Positions 25,100 to 34,342 of a stretch of 64,000 nt of DNA are shown in pieces. Numbering within the stretch: the stretch's first letter is position 1; every line of letters starts with the position of its first letter. Below the pieces are notes generated by a model. That model was given only the letters and a program-made list of their open reading frames with translations. It was not told the origin of the DNA and did not search any database. A program made the position numbers and the translations under genes. Source of the DNA: Mycolicibacterium llatzerense (GTDB lineage Bacteria > Actinomycetota > Actinomycetes > Mycobacteriales > Mycobacteriaceae). The stretch spans positions 1 to 64,000 of the forward strand of contig NZ_JXST01000032.1 of the NCBI RefSeq assembly GCF_000878195.1. Reading direction: 5' to 3'.

Positions 25100-27838
25100 A
25101 TGCGAGACGTCACATCCACTTCACCGTCACCGATGCTGCGCGTCCACGGCCGGCAAGCCGTCAGCGTTGCGCCCGCCACGTGCGGCTCATCGCGGATCAC
25201 CGACGACGGCGCCGACGTCTCCCTCAACCGCGCCGGTCGCCGACGGCTGCCTCGCGCGCGACGGGTTGGGGCCACCCGCGTTGCGACCATCGCCGCCGCA
25301 AGTACGTTGGCGGTCGCGCTGACCGCCGCGACCGCAACCGAGCCGGTGGCGACCGCGGCCCGAGACCACCGCCTGGCGGCGAACTTGGCGTTTACGCTTA
25401 CCGCTGCAGCTAGCCCTTTTCAAACTGAAATCGATCAGATTCTCGCGGCCCAGCAAGCTGTTGTCGCCAATAACAGTAACTACCCGTTCGTCACGGAGTT
25501 CGATAAGACACTACTGCCGCAATATGCGCGCCTTGTTGCGACGGGTCAACTCTTCAATGCGCTCGGCAAATTCAATCTGGATAATTCGATAACTCAGAAT
25601 GGGCAGTCGGTGCCCTACACCTGGAATGCGCCCGGCGCCAACCCGATCACCAACATGAACATCTCGAACCCGGACACGCCGTATCTGTTTACCCATCTGG
25701 GTAGCGGTACTCAAATCATGACTGTTCGTCCCGGTCCCGGTACCGCCGACTTCAGTATCACTACATCGAAAGGCGACTATCTCGGAAATGGCGATATCAT
25801 CCCGCATCGCGCCTACAATCTCACCGGCTTTACGCCCAACAGCGACGGTACCTACACCATTGTCCTGAGTCCGACGCCACAGCCTGGCAACTGGGTCGAT
25901 ACTTCCGACGACTACTCGATGCTGCTGCGCAACACCACCGGTGATTGGGGATTGCTACGCGCCACGGTATCCCTGCAGACGCCGGGTCAGCCGGACGTCG
26001 TCCTCCCGCCGCGTCTATCGAAAACGCAGATCAGCGCGGTGTTGAATCAGATTTCGACGACCTTTGCGTCCGTCAACAGCAGCCGCTTCCTGCTGGGTCT
26101 GCAAACAATACAAAACACGCTGCCGAGCAACACGTTTACGCCGATCACGTTGACCGGCAATGCAGTGGGGGCCTCGAACTCTTTTCAGCTGAGTAGTTTC
26201 GGACATTTTGCCCTCGAGCCTGGTCAAGCACTCGTGGTCAAAGTGCCGAACATTGACGCGGGCTATACAGGATTTCAAATAAACGACGCCTGGACGTATG
26301 CGCTGCCGTATGCCACCGCCTCCGGCACCCTCAACAACACTCAGACTTACAAAGATCCTGATGGCTTTACCTATTACGTGATCAGCAGCACCGATCCTGG
26401 AGTGGCGAACTGGATTGATTCGAGCAACAACCCTGATGGAAATGTCTTCCTGCGGTGGCAGGCTCTGCAGGACGGTACGGCCCCGTCGATCCCAATACAG
26501 ACGCAGGTCGTAAATGTCGCCGACATCCGTGACGCACTTCCGGCGGACACCCCGGTCGTCACCCCGACGCAACGGAAAGCCGAACTGCGGCAGCGGCTGC
26601 TCGAATGGGGTTATTCCCTGCACCAGAACAACAACCTGGGTTGGATCACGAGCAACCTTGAACTCGACCAGATCAAGGCTGCGGTCGGCCAAGACGCGTT
26701 CAATCAGATATTCGTCGGTCAAACCGGTGTGCCCTCGGTGCTGGACCGCATGACATCAGCGGCGCTGATGCCCAACGTCAGCGCCGTCGCGCACGCCCTG
26801 CTGGCCAATCCGGCCGGAAGCCTGTCGGCGGTGGTTAACAACCTGCCTCTCGTGATCAATGACATCGGCCTGCCGATGGTCTTGGCCGTACTGCGCCTGC
26901 AGATGCACGTCGGGCAGACCGTCCAGGCCGTCGTCGACGATCTCAGATCCGGACACCCGGAGAAAGTATTGGGCGACCTGGGTTCGGGTGTGCGGGGTCT
27001 GGGCACGCTGGTCGGTCAAACCCTGACCGACCCGGCTACCAGTGTCACCGCCGGCTTTCTCAATGCTCGCGACGATCTAGCGGTTGCGCTGATGCACGCC
27101 AACAGTTACACACTCTCACCGAGTGATTTCGGGCGCGCGCTCAAGCAGATCACCGAGTTCGGACGATCGGCATCTCAACTGATGTTGGCAGGAAACAGCT
27201 ACTTGCTGCCGACGAACACCCCGGCCGCAGCGTCGAGTTCCGCCCCGGCTACGGCAACGAGTTCAGGCCCGGCCGCGGTGAGCACCCCGCCCACGCCGAC
27301 GAGTCCCACCGCGGCAGCGGTGAGCACCCCGCCCACGCCGACGAGTCCCACCGCGGCAGCGGTGAGCACGCCGCCCGCTGCATCGAGTTCCGAGCCGGCC
27401 GGGGTGACCACGTCGCGCGCAGCGTCCAGTTCCGGTCCCGCAGTGGTGACCAAGTCGCCCGCAGCGTCGAGCCCCGTGACGTCACTTGCGGATACCCCGT
27501 CGGCAAAGGCCACCTCTTTGACCGCGACCTCGTTGCCGGCGGTGAGCCGGCCCGAATCCACGAAGTCGACGCCGACAGGCAAGGCCGGCAAACCGACGAG
27601 CACCGTAACTGATAGCACCGGCACACCGAGCACCGGCGAGGCGGCGGCGCCGCGCACCGATGCATCATCGTCCAAGGCGTCGCCGAGGTTGCCCAAAGTC
27701 CGCGGCGGTGGGAGTCGTCCTGGCCAGAATCGGCCCACAACCCAGAACACCACGCCGAACACCGGCGCGTCCGGGACGTCGACAACCCACAGCCAAAGCG
27801 AACACGCTGCCGGGGCCGCCAGCCACTCCAGCAGCTAA
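25100..27838 (+). CDS. Large exported protein with duplicated DUF1214-like beta domain and Ser/Thr/Pro tail
   Basis: 912 residues from ATG 25100 (GAGG eight bases upstream); GTG 25007 would add 31. A basic stretch (47-60) and a hydrophobic segment (60-80) form an export signal after a long N-terminal region. Two segments resemble each other: about 215-290 (TYTIVLSPTP, GNWVDTSDDYSMLLR) and 385-460 (FTYYVISSTDP, ANWIDSSNNPDGNVFLR). They look like a duplicated DUF1214-type module. A helical part (475-700) and a low-complexity tail (705-912) with tandem repeats follow. Codons in 25.4-26.7 kb use A/T third positions (aat, aac, aca, ata) far more than neighbours, suggesting acquisition. Function unknown. 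Confidence 0.72.
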   Translation: MRDVTSTSPSPMLRVHGRQAVSVAPATCGSSRITDDGADVSLNRAGRRRLPRARRVGATRVATIAAASTLAVALTAATATEPVATAARDHRLAANLAFTLTAAASPFQTEIDQILAAQQAVVANNSNYPFVTEFDKTLLPQYARLVATGQLFNALGKFNLDNSITQNGQSVPYTWNAPGANPITNMNISNPDTPYLFTHLGSGTQIMTVRPGPGTADFSITTSKGDYLGNGDIIPHRAYNLTGFTPNSDGTYTIVLSPTPQPGNWVDTSDDYSMLLRNTTGDWGLLRATVSLQTPGQPDVVLPPRLSKTQISAVLNQISTTFASVNSSRFLLGLQTIQNTLPSNTFTPITLTGNAVGASNSFQLSSFGHFALEPGQALVVKVPNIDAGYTGFQINDAWTYALPYATASGTLNNTQTYKDPDGFTYYVISSTDPGVANWIDSSNNPDGNVFLRWQALQDGTAPSIPIQTQVVNVADIRDALPADTPVVTPTQRKAELRQRLLEWGYSLHQNNNLGWITSNLELDQIKAAVGQDAFNQIFVGQTGVPSVLDRMTSAALMPNVSAVAHALLANPAGSLSAVVNNLPLVINDIGLPMVLAVLRLQMHVGQTVQAVVDDLRSGHPEKVLGDLGSGVRGLGTLVGQTLTDPATSVTAGFLNARDDLAVALMHANSYTLSPSDFGRALKQITEFGRSASQLMLAGNSYLLPTNTPAAASSSAPATATSSGPAAVSTPPTPTSPTAAAVSTPPTPTSPTAAAVSTPPAASSSEPAGVTTSRAASSSGPAVVTKSPAASSPVTSLADTPSAKATSLTATSLPAVSRPESTKSTPTGKAGKPTSTVTDSTGTPSTGEAAAPRTDASSSKASPRLPKVRGGGSRPGQNRPTTQNTTPNTGASGTSTTHSQSEHAAGAASHSSS
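27275..27382 (+). repeat. 42-bp in-frame tandem repeat
   Basis: Unit 27275-27316 (starting GCGGTGAGCA) is repeated exactly at 27317-27358, and a third, degenerate partial unit follows to about 27382. Each unit encodes 14 residues of AVSTPPTPTSPTAA type. In-frame and perfect, so copy number can change without a frameshift. Confidence 0.9.
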
Positions 27839-27960
27839 CTCGCGTCGGGACACAGCCGGCGTGACGCGTCCGGGCAGCGGGCCGCTAGCCCGCAGCCCGG
27901 ACGTGAGGCCGCAACGACCGGCACGTCAGGTCAGGTCAGACTCGCCAATCTGAAGCGCAG

Positions 27961-28515
27961 TCAGCCCGCGCTCTGGTCCTGATTCCCTGCCTTCAGCAGG
28001 TCGTCGCGGGCCCGGGCGACCCGGGAACGGATGGTGCCGACGGGGCAGCCACAGATTTCGGCGGCCTCGGCGTAGGACAGGCCCAGCACCTGGGTCAGCA
28101 GGAGCGCTTCCCGGCGGTCTGAGTCCACGCCATCGAGCAGCATGCGGATTTCGACGATGTCCTCGAACCGGGCGGTCGGCTGGTGCATGTCGACGACGGT
28201 CTCGGGCTCGATGGCGGCGCTGCTGCGCGGGCGGCATTGCTTGCGCCGGATGTGGTCCACGACGACGCGGCGGGCGATCGACAACAGCCAGGTGCGGGCG
28301 GTCGACCGGCCGCGGAACCGGGGCAGCGAACCGAGGGCCCGCAGGTAGGTCTCCTGCGTCAGGTCGTCGGCGTTGCCGGGCTCGTCGAGATAGGCGACGG
28401 TGCGCCAGACATCGCGCTGGGTAGCCTTGATGAACTGGTCCAATGCGGCGCGATCGCCCCGACCGGCAGCCAGCGCCAGGCGGGTCACTTCGTCGTCGTC
28501 GCCGCGGCTGTTCAC
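27961..28515 (-). CDS. sigC: ECF RNA polymerase sigma factor SigC
   Basis: 184 residues from GTG 28515 (VNSRGDDDEV). Closely follows M. tuberculosis SigC throughout: FIKATQRDVWR, DDLTQETYLRALG (sigma2), ARTWLLSIARRVVVDHIR, then sigma4 REALLLTQVLGLSYAEAAEICGCPVGTIRSRVARARDDLL. SigC is short and has no C-terminal extension. In M. tuberculosis sigC (Rv2069) is elsewhere; here it lies head-to-head with a Cu(I) ATPase gene. From memory, SigC has been linked to copper acquisition and the nrp-ctpB region in M. tuberculosis; this was not checked here. Confidence 0.92.
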   Translation of the reverse strand: MNSRGDDDEVTRLALAAGRGDRAALDQFIKATQRDVWRTVAYLDEPGNADDLTQETYLRALGSLPRFRGRSTARTWLLSIARRVVVDHIRRKQCRPRSSAAIEPETVVDMHQPTARFEDIVEIRMLLDGVDSDRREALLLTQVLGLSYAEAAEICGCPVGTIRSRVARARDDLLKAGNQDQSAG

Positions 28516-28609
28516 GGCCCGACCATATGCGACTGTTGCCGGGAACTCACAGCCGGGCACGTCCGACCAATGTTTTGGGTAGCTCCCGCTTCGCGGGGAC
28601 AATAGGAGG

Positions 28610-30886
28610 ATGATGACGGCCAGCTCGGTCAGCACAGTGGTTGGCAGCGCGGTCGACGCTGCCGCAACCGCCGACGACAGTGCGGCCGCGCGTCGGGTGC
28701 AGCTCGACGTGACCGGCATGTCGTGCGGCGCCTGCGCCGCGCGGGTCGAGCGGACCCTCAACAAGATGCCGGGCGTGCGCGCCACCGTGAACTTCGGCAC
28801 CCGCGTCGCCACGGTCGACGCACTTCCCGAGATCGCCGACACCGAGCTGTGTGACGCGGTCCGCAAGGCCGGCTGCGATGCCGAACCCCGGTCGGGGGCG
28901 GTCATCGGGGAGCGCGATGACGAGGACCTGTCGCAGGCCCGGTACCTGCTGCGCCGGCTGCTGGTGGCTGCGGTGCTGTTCGTCCCGCTCGCCGATCTGT
29001 CGGTGATGTTCGCCGTCGTCCCCAGCACCCGGATCACCGGTTGGCAGTGGATATTGACCGCGCTGGCCCTGCCGGTCGTCACCTGGGCGGCCTGGCCGTT
29101 CCACCGCGTGGCCCTGCGTAACGCCCGCAACCGGGCCGTCTCCATGGAGACGCTCATCTCGGTCGGCGTGACCGCGGCGACCGTGTGGTCGCTGTACACG
29201 ATGTTCGTCGGGCACCACGCCACCACGACCACCGGCATCTGGCAGGCGCTGGCCGGCAGCGACGCGATCTACTTCGAGGTCGCGGCGGGCGTCACGGTGT
29301 TCGTACTGGCGGGCCGCTACTTCGAGGCCCGCGCCAAGTCCAAGGCGGGCAGCGCGCTGCGGGCGCTCGCCGCGCTGAGCGCCAAGAACGTCACGATCCT
29401 GCTGTCCGACGGCGCCGAGATGGTCATCCCTGCAGAGGAACTCGCCGAACAGCAGAAGTTCGTGGTGCGCCCCGGTCAGACGATCGCGGCCGACGGACTC
29501 GTGGTCGAAGGCTCGGCCGCGGTCGACACCAGTGTGATGACCGGTGAGGCCAAGCCGGTCCGGGCCACCCCGGGCAGCAGCGTCATCGGCGGCACGATCG
29601 TGCTCGATGGTCGCCTGATCGTCGAGGCCGCCGCCGTCGGTGCCGACACGCAGTTCGCCGGCATGGTGCGGCTGGTCGAGGAAGCGCAGGCGCAGAAGGC
29701 CGAGTCGCAGCGCCTGGCCGACCGCATCGCCTCGGTGTTCGTGCCGTGTGTCTTCGGCATCGCCGCCCTGACCGCGCTGGGCTGGGCCCTGGCCGGGGCG
29801 GGTCCGGACAAGGTGTTCGCCGCCGCGCTGGCGGTCCTGGTCATCGCCTGCCCGTGCGCGCTGGGCCTGGCCACGCCGACGGCGATGATGGTGGCGTCCG
29901 GACGCGGCGCCCAACTCGGCATCTTCCTCAAGGGACACCGGTCGCTGGAGGCGATCCGGGCCGTCGACACCGTCGTCTTCGACAAGACCGGCACCCTGAC
30001 CACCGGGCACCTGGCCGTCACCGCGGTCACCGCTGCCGACGGCTGGCAGTCCGATGAGGTGTTGGCCCTCGCCGCGGCGGTGGAGTCGGCTTCCGAGCAT
30101 GCGGTCGCGGTGGCCATCACCACGGCCGCGCCGGAACACGAGGCGGTCACCGATTTTCAGGCCATTCCCGGCCGCGGCGTCGTCGGCACCGTGGGGGAGC
30201 GCGAGGTGCGGATCGGTAAGCCGTCCTGGGCGGCCGGTCGTGCCGCGGTGCCGTTGGCCCTCGCCGAAGCGCGCCGCAGCGCCGAATCCCGTGGGGAGAC
30301 GGTGGTTTTCGTGGCCGTCGACGACCAGCTGTGCGGTGCCGTTGCGGTCGCTGACGCGGTCCGTGATTCGGCTGCCGGTGCCATCGCCGCGCTGCACGAA
30401 CGCGGCCTGAAGACCATCCTGCTGACCGGCGACAACCCCGCGGCCGCTGCCGCGGTAGGTGCTGCGGTCGGCATCGACGACGCCATCGCCGACGTGCTCC
30501 CGGACGGCAAGGTCGACGTCATCCAGCAGCTGCGCGACCGCGGCCGCATGGTCGCGATGGTGGGTGACGGCATCAACGACGGCCCGGCGCTGGCCTGCTC
30601 GGATCTGGGTCTGGCGATCGGCCGCGGCACGGACGTGGCGATCGGTGCCGCGGACATCATCCTGGTCCGCGACAGCCTGGATTCGGTGCCGCAGGCCCTG
30701 GACCTGGCCAAGGCGACCATGCGCACGATCCAGATGAACCTGGTGTGGGCCTTCGGCTACAACATCGCCGCCATCCCGGTGGCGGCCGCCGGCCTGCTCA
30801 ACCCGCTGATCGCGGGCGGAGCGATGGCCTTCTCATCATTCTTCGTGGTGTCGAACAGCTTGCGGCTGCGCAACTTCGGCCGCTGA
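28610..30886 (+). CDS. ctpB: P1B-type copper-transporting ATPase (CtpA/CtpB type)
   Basis: 758 residues, close to CtpB/CtpA length. An N-terminal HMA domain has GMSCGAC (Cys39, Cys42). The core shows CPCALG in helix 6 (about 412), the phosphorylation motif DKTGTLT (about 458), GDGINDGPAL (about 652), then YN in helix 7 and MAFSS in helix 8, the Cu(I) signature set. AGGAGG abuts ATG 28610; ATG 28613 may be the real start. It is convergent with a CopD-CtaG gene, the arrangement of ctpB (Rv0103c) and Rv0102, so I prefer CtpB to CtpA. Direction of transport cannot be read from sequence. Confidence 0.85.
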   Translation: MMTASSVSTVVGSAVDAAATADDSAAARRVQLDVTGMSCGACAARVERTLNKMPGVRATVNFGTRVATVDALPEIADTELCDAVRKAGCDAEPRSGAVIGERDDEDLSQARYLLRRLLVAAVLFVPLADLSVMFAVVPSTRITGWQWILTALALPVVTWAAWPFHRVALRNARNRAVSMETLISVGVTAATVWSLYTMFVGHHATTTTGIWQALAGSDAIYFEVAAGVTVFVLAGRYFEARAKSKAGSALRALAALSAKNVTILLSDGAEMVIPAEELAEQQKFVVRPGQTIAADGLVVEGSAAVDTSVMTGEAKPVRATPGSSVIGGTIVLDGRLIVEAAAVGADTQFAGMVRLVEEAQAQKAESQRLADRIASVFVPCVFGIAALTALGWALAGAGPDKVFAAALAVLVIACPCALGLATPTAMMVASGRGAQLGIFLKGHRSLEAIRAVDTVVFDKTGTLTTGHLAVTAVTAADGWQSDEVLALAAAVESASEHAVAVAITTAAPEHEAVTDFQAIPGRGVVGTVGEREVRIGKPSWAAGRAAVPLALAEARRSAESRGETVVFVAVDDQLCGAVAVADAVRDSAAGAIAALHERGLKTILLTGDNPAAAAAVGAAVGIDDAIADVLPDGKVDVIQQLRDRGRMVAMVGDGINDGPALACSDLGLAIGRGTDVAIGAADIILVRDSLDSVPQALDLAKATMRTIQMNLVWAFGYNIAAIPVAAAGLLNPLIAGGAMAFSSFFVVSNSLRLRNFGR

Positions 30887-30896
30887 GCCGAGGGAA

Positions 30897-32855
30897 CTAC
30901 TGCTGGCCGCGCTGGCGGGCCAGCTCTCGCAGCATCGCGTTGTACGCATCGAGGTCGTCGTCGCCGTCGCCGTAGTCAGCGTCGGCGTGCCGATCCGCGC
31001 GGGAGGCGGCGCGGCGATCCTGCCGCGCCCACTGCGCCACCAGCGCGATGACAACGAGAATCACCGGCAGCTCGCTCGAGCCCCAGGCGATGGCGCCGCC
31101 GAGGTGCTGATCGGCGCCGATGCTGGACAGCCACGGCAGGCCGACGAAGCGGTAGAACGAACCGCCGATGGTGGCGGTCATGGTCATGGTCGCGATGCCG
31201 AAGAACGCGTGAAAAGGCATGACCGCGAACAACAATCCGAGCCGGCCCAGGAACGGCAGGCGCTTGGGTCCCGGGTCGATGCCGATGATGCCCCAGTAGA
31301 AGAGGTAGCCGACCAGCAGGAAGTGCACGCTCATCAACTCGTGGCCCCAGTGGTAGCGGACCAGGGTGCTGAAGATCGGGGTGAAGTACACCGCGTACAG
31401 CGACGCGACGAACAGCACGAACGCCACGATTGGATTCGACAGGGCGGCCGTCACTTTCGAGTGCACGAGCCACAGGATCCATTCGCGCGGCCCGGGCGGG
31501 GCACCTTCGCCGGCGGCGGGCAGGGCGCGCAGGGCCAGGGTCACCGGGCCGCCGAGCACTAGGAGCACCGGGACGAACATGTTGAGGGTCATGTGCTCGC
31601 CCATATGCACGCTGAACATCGCGGACCCGTATGCCCGCACACCCGAGCTGCTGGTGAAAAGCAGTACCGCACAGCCGATCAGCCACGCGATCAACCGGCC
31701 GACCGGCCACTCGTCGCCGCGGCGCCGCAGCTTCACATACCCGTACGCATAGGCGCCCGCGAGCACGATCGCACCGATGCCGATGAACGTGTCGAACCGC
31801 CAGACCGTGAGCAGCCGAACGACATTCGGCGGGTCGGGCAGCTCGTAGCCGAGGAAGACGTCCCAGGTCGTGTACTTGTGGTGCAGCAGGCGCGGCGCCG
31901 TCTGCACTGCCATGGCGGCCACTGCGGCGAGCGCCGTGATCGCGGGCAGGCAACTGGCCAGCCGGGACGGCTTGTCGCGGCGCAGTGCCGCGGCGTCGGT
32001 GATCCAGGACGCGGCCAGCGCGATCGCGGCGACGATCGCCCACCGCCCGTAGCCGCTGCCCGTCAGCCCGGTGGGGCCGAGCTGTTCGGCCAGCAGCAGC
32101 ACGCCGTAGATCAGGGCCGCGGTTCCGCAGGCGACCTGGATGATCAGCACGCGCCGGTAGAGGTCGGTGGCCGGCGGGCTGATGACTGCGGCGATCTTGG
32201 TGCCGGCCAGCACCGCCAGCGCCACCGCGAACACGATCACCGCGCTGGTTGTGTAGTCGTGGTCAGGACCTTCGCTCGCGTTGCCGGTGACCGGCAGCGC
32301 CAGCACGCCGATCACGCTGGGCAGCAGCAGCACGACCATGGCGATCCAGCGCAAGCTGAACCGCAGGGTCAGTGCGACCAGCGCGGCGCACAGGGTGGCG
32401 GCGATCCAGCCGCGGGACATCTCGGATGCGCCGATGGCCTCGCCCAGCCGGCCGCTTTCCACCAGCCGAAGAGCCGGCGCCCCCGCATCTGTGGCCGCCT
32501 GCACCACCACCATTAGCGCCGAGGCGACCAGCCAGACCAGCGAAACCCGTTCCAGCACAAGGTGGACACGGAAGGCCGGTGGGTCGATGACGCCCTTGGC
32601 GTCGGGTCGTGCGGTGGTGACGACGTAGGCCAGGCCGCCGAGACAGATCGCGCCGGCGAAGAGGGCGGTGAAGTACCCGACCGGCTCGGCCACCGAGGTG
32701 AGCGTTCCGGGGAAGCTGTCGCCCGTCGCGACGAAGCGCTGGTCACCCGAGATGAGCGCGTAGGTGACCAGGGCGGCCACCGCGGCCAGATAACCCAACA
32801 TCGGCAGTGCGAACCTGCCGGCCTGGCGCGGCGTCGGCGCCTCGTCCGAGCCCAT
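30897..32855 (-). CDS. CopD-CtaG fusion membrane protein (Rv0102-like)
   Basis: 652 residues, about fifteen hydrophobic helices. The N-terminal half has CopD-like helices (LVWLVASALMVVVQAAT; AALIYGVLL), the C-terminal half a caa3-type CtaG domain with SVHMGEHMTLNMFVPVLLVLG, HWGHELMSVHFLLVGYLFYW and PFHAFFGI, whose His and Met residues fit copper binding. A charged Asp/Arg-rich cytoplasmic tail closes it. M. tuberculosis Rv0102 has the same design and adjoins ctpB. It may move or insert copper for oxidase assembly. Ten bases separate it from the convergent ATPase gene. Confidence 0.86.
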   Translation of the reverse strand: MGSDEAPTPRQAGRFALPMLGYLAAVAALVTYALISGDQRFVATGDSFPGTLTSVAEPVGYFTALFAGAICLGGLAYVVTTARPDAKGVIDPPAFRVHLVLERVSLVWLVASALMVVVQAATDAGAPALRLVESGRLGEAIGASEMSRGWIAATLCAALVALTLRFSLRWIAMVVLLLPSVIGVLALPVTGNASEGPDHDYTTSAVIVFAVALAVLAGTKIAAVISPPATDLYRRVLIIQVACGTAALIYGVLLLAEQLGPTGLTGSGYGRWAIVAAIALAASWITDAAALRRDKPSRLASCLPAITALAAVAAMAVQTAPRLLHHKYTTWDVFLGYELPDPPNVVRLLTVWRFDTFIGIGAIVLAGAYAYGYVKLRRRGDEWPVGRLIAWLIGCAVLLFTSSSGVRAYGSAMFSVHMGEHMTLNMFVPVLLVLGGPVTLALRALPAAGEGAPPGPREWILWLVHSKVTAALSNPIVAFVLFVASLYAVYFTPIFSTLVRYHWGHELMSVHFLLVGYLFYWGIIGIDPGPKRLPFLGRLGLLFAVMPFHAFFGIATMTMTATIGGSFYRFVGLPWLSSIGADQHLGGAIAWGSSELPVILVVIALVAQWARQDRRAASRADRHADADYGDGDDDLDAYNAMLRELARQRGQQ

Positions 32856-32896
32856 CGAAATACCGGCCTTCCACCTGAAGAACTGATCAGGCCCAG

Positions 32897-32917
32897 TCTA
32901 CGACCAGGTGTCGTAGA
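32897..32917. promoter_or_regulatory. Operator-like palindrome between divergent copper-type genes
   Basis: TCTACGAC at 32897-32904 and GTCGTAGA at 32910-32917 are perfect inverted arms around CAGGT. The site sits in the 113-base gap between the CopD-CtaG and PepSY genes and could control both. TACGAC/GTCGTA half-sites recall BlaI/CopY-family operators, but I see no such regulator in the window. Confidence 0.55.
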
Positions 32918-32968
32918 AATTTTCCGGGCGCAGGAACTCTTGGCGCTGCGGGCCGACCAATACCAGTT

Positions 32969-34342
32969 GTGAGTCATACCCAGCTGCCCGAATCGGACGC
33001 CCCCGCCGCGACCGATCCATCGGCGTGGAAGCGCTTTCGCCCGGCATTGTTGCGGCTGCACTTCTACGCCGGCTTGTTCGTCGCGCCGTTCATCCTCATC
33101 GCGGCCGTCACCGGGCTGCTGTACGCGGTGATCCCGCAGATCGACAGTGCGGTGTATCGGCACGAACTCACCGTCGACCACGTCGGTGAGCACCGATTGC
33201 CGCTGGCCGAACAACTCGTCTCGGTCCGCCGCGCGCACCCCGAAGGCACCGTCACCAGCATCCGGCCGCCCGCCGCGCCGGACGAGACGACGCAGGTGAC
33301 GCTCGCGGTGGACGACGTCCCGGCCGACTACGCGCGCACCGTGTTCGTCGATCCGTACACGGGCGCGGTCCGCGGCGCGCTGACCACCTACGGCCAGTGG
33401 TTGCCGGTCCGGGCCTGGTTCGACGAATTGCACCGCAACCTGCACCTCGGGGCGTTCGGGCGGAACTACAGCGAGCTGGCGGCCAGCTGGTCGTGGGTGA
33501 TCGCCGGCGTCGGGCTGCTGCTGTGGATCGGGCACAACAGGGGAGAGCCGCGTCGGTTGGTGGTCCCGGATGTACGGGCGTCCGGGCGGCGCCGACTGCT
33601 GTCTTGGCACGGCACGCTCGGGGTCTGGATCCTCGCGGCGGTGGCGCTGCTGGCGGTGTCGGGCATGACGTGGTCCCGGTTCGCCGGCGAGAACGTCGCG
33701 GCGCTGCGGACACAGCTGAGCTGGACCAGCCCGTCGGTGGACACCGCACTGCCGGGGCAGACCGCCGGGGCGACCCTCGACGAGGCCACCGCACTGCGCG
33801 GAGCCGACACGACGCTGCAGGTGGCGCACGATGCGCACCTGCGGACCCCGATGTGGATGTATCCGCCGACGACGACGGGCCAGGGCTGGCAGGTCGCCGA
33901 GCGCAAGCGGGACTGGCCGACGCAGTACGACGCCATCGTCGTCGACCCGGCCACGAGCAAGGTGACCTCGCGGCTGGACTTCGCCGAGTGGCCGCTGATG
34001 GCCAAAATGACCGACTGGGTCATCGACCTGCACATGGGCGTCCTGTTCGGCCTCGTCAACCAGATCGCGCTCATCGCGGTCGCCGTCGCGCTGATCGTCG
34101 CGATCCTGCTCGGGTACCGCATGTGGTGGCGCCGGCGACCTACCCGCGGTGCCGGGTTCGCCCTGCCCACCGGCCAGCGGCGCGGCGCGCTGTCGGCACT
34201 GCGTCCGTACGAGGCGGTGCTGTTGGTGGTGGTGCTCGGGGGCGTCGGCTACTTCGCCCCGCTGTTCGGCCTCACCCTGGCCCTGTTCGTCGCGGTCGAT
34301 GTGGCTCTCGGTTGGCGTCAGCGTCAGCAGGTGACCAAGTGA
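32969..34342 (+). CDS. PepSY-associated transmembrane protein
   Basis: 457 residues from GTG 32969. Helix at about 27-52 (LHFYAGLFVAPFILIAAVTGLLYAV), a PepSY-like exported domain (60-130), a conserved HRNLHLGAFGR at about 155-165, helices at 170-190 and 220-240, a second periplasmic region, and three to four C-terminal helices containing DLHMG. PepSY_TM proteins often accompany iron or copper uptake and reductases; His residues at helix ends suggest heme or metal binding. Overlaps the DUF5134 gene (GTGA). Function unproven. Confidence 0.82.
   Translation: MSHTQLPESDAPAATDPSAWKRFRPALLRLHFYAGLFVAPFILIAAVTGLLYAVIPQIDSAVYRHELTVDHVGEHRLPLAEQLVSVRRAHPEGTVTSIRPPAAPDETTQVTLAVDDVPADYARTVFVDPYTGAVRGALTTYGQWLPVRAWFDELHRNLHLGAFGRNYSELAASWSWVIAGVGLLLWIGHNRGEPRRLVVPDVRASGRRRLLSWHGTLGVWILAAVALLAVSGMTWSRFAGENVAALRTQLSWTSPSVDTALPGQTAGATLDEATALRGADTTLQVAHDAHLRTPMWMYPPTTTGQGWQVAERKRDWPTQYDAIVVDPATSKVTSRLDFAEWPLMAKMTDWVIDLHMGVLFGLVNQIALIAVAVALIVAILLGYRMWWRRRPTRGAGFALPTGQRRGALSALRPYEAVLLVVVLGGVGYFAPLFGLTLALFVAVDVALGWRQRQQVTK

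Noticed and set aside
28516..28609. A SigC-type or other ECF promoter (GGGAAC with CGTCCG) between sigC and the Cu ATPase gene.
   Set aside because: The spacing is about 13 bases, too short, and the -35 does not match the recalled SigC consensus. A CCCGC-TTC-GCGGG hairpin before the ATPase start is noted but could be incidental.
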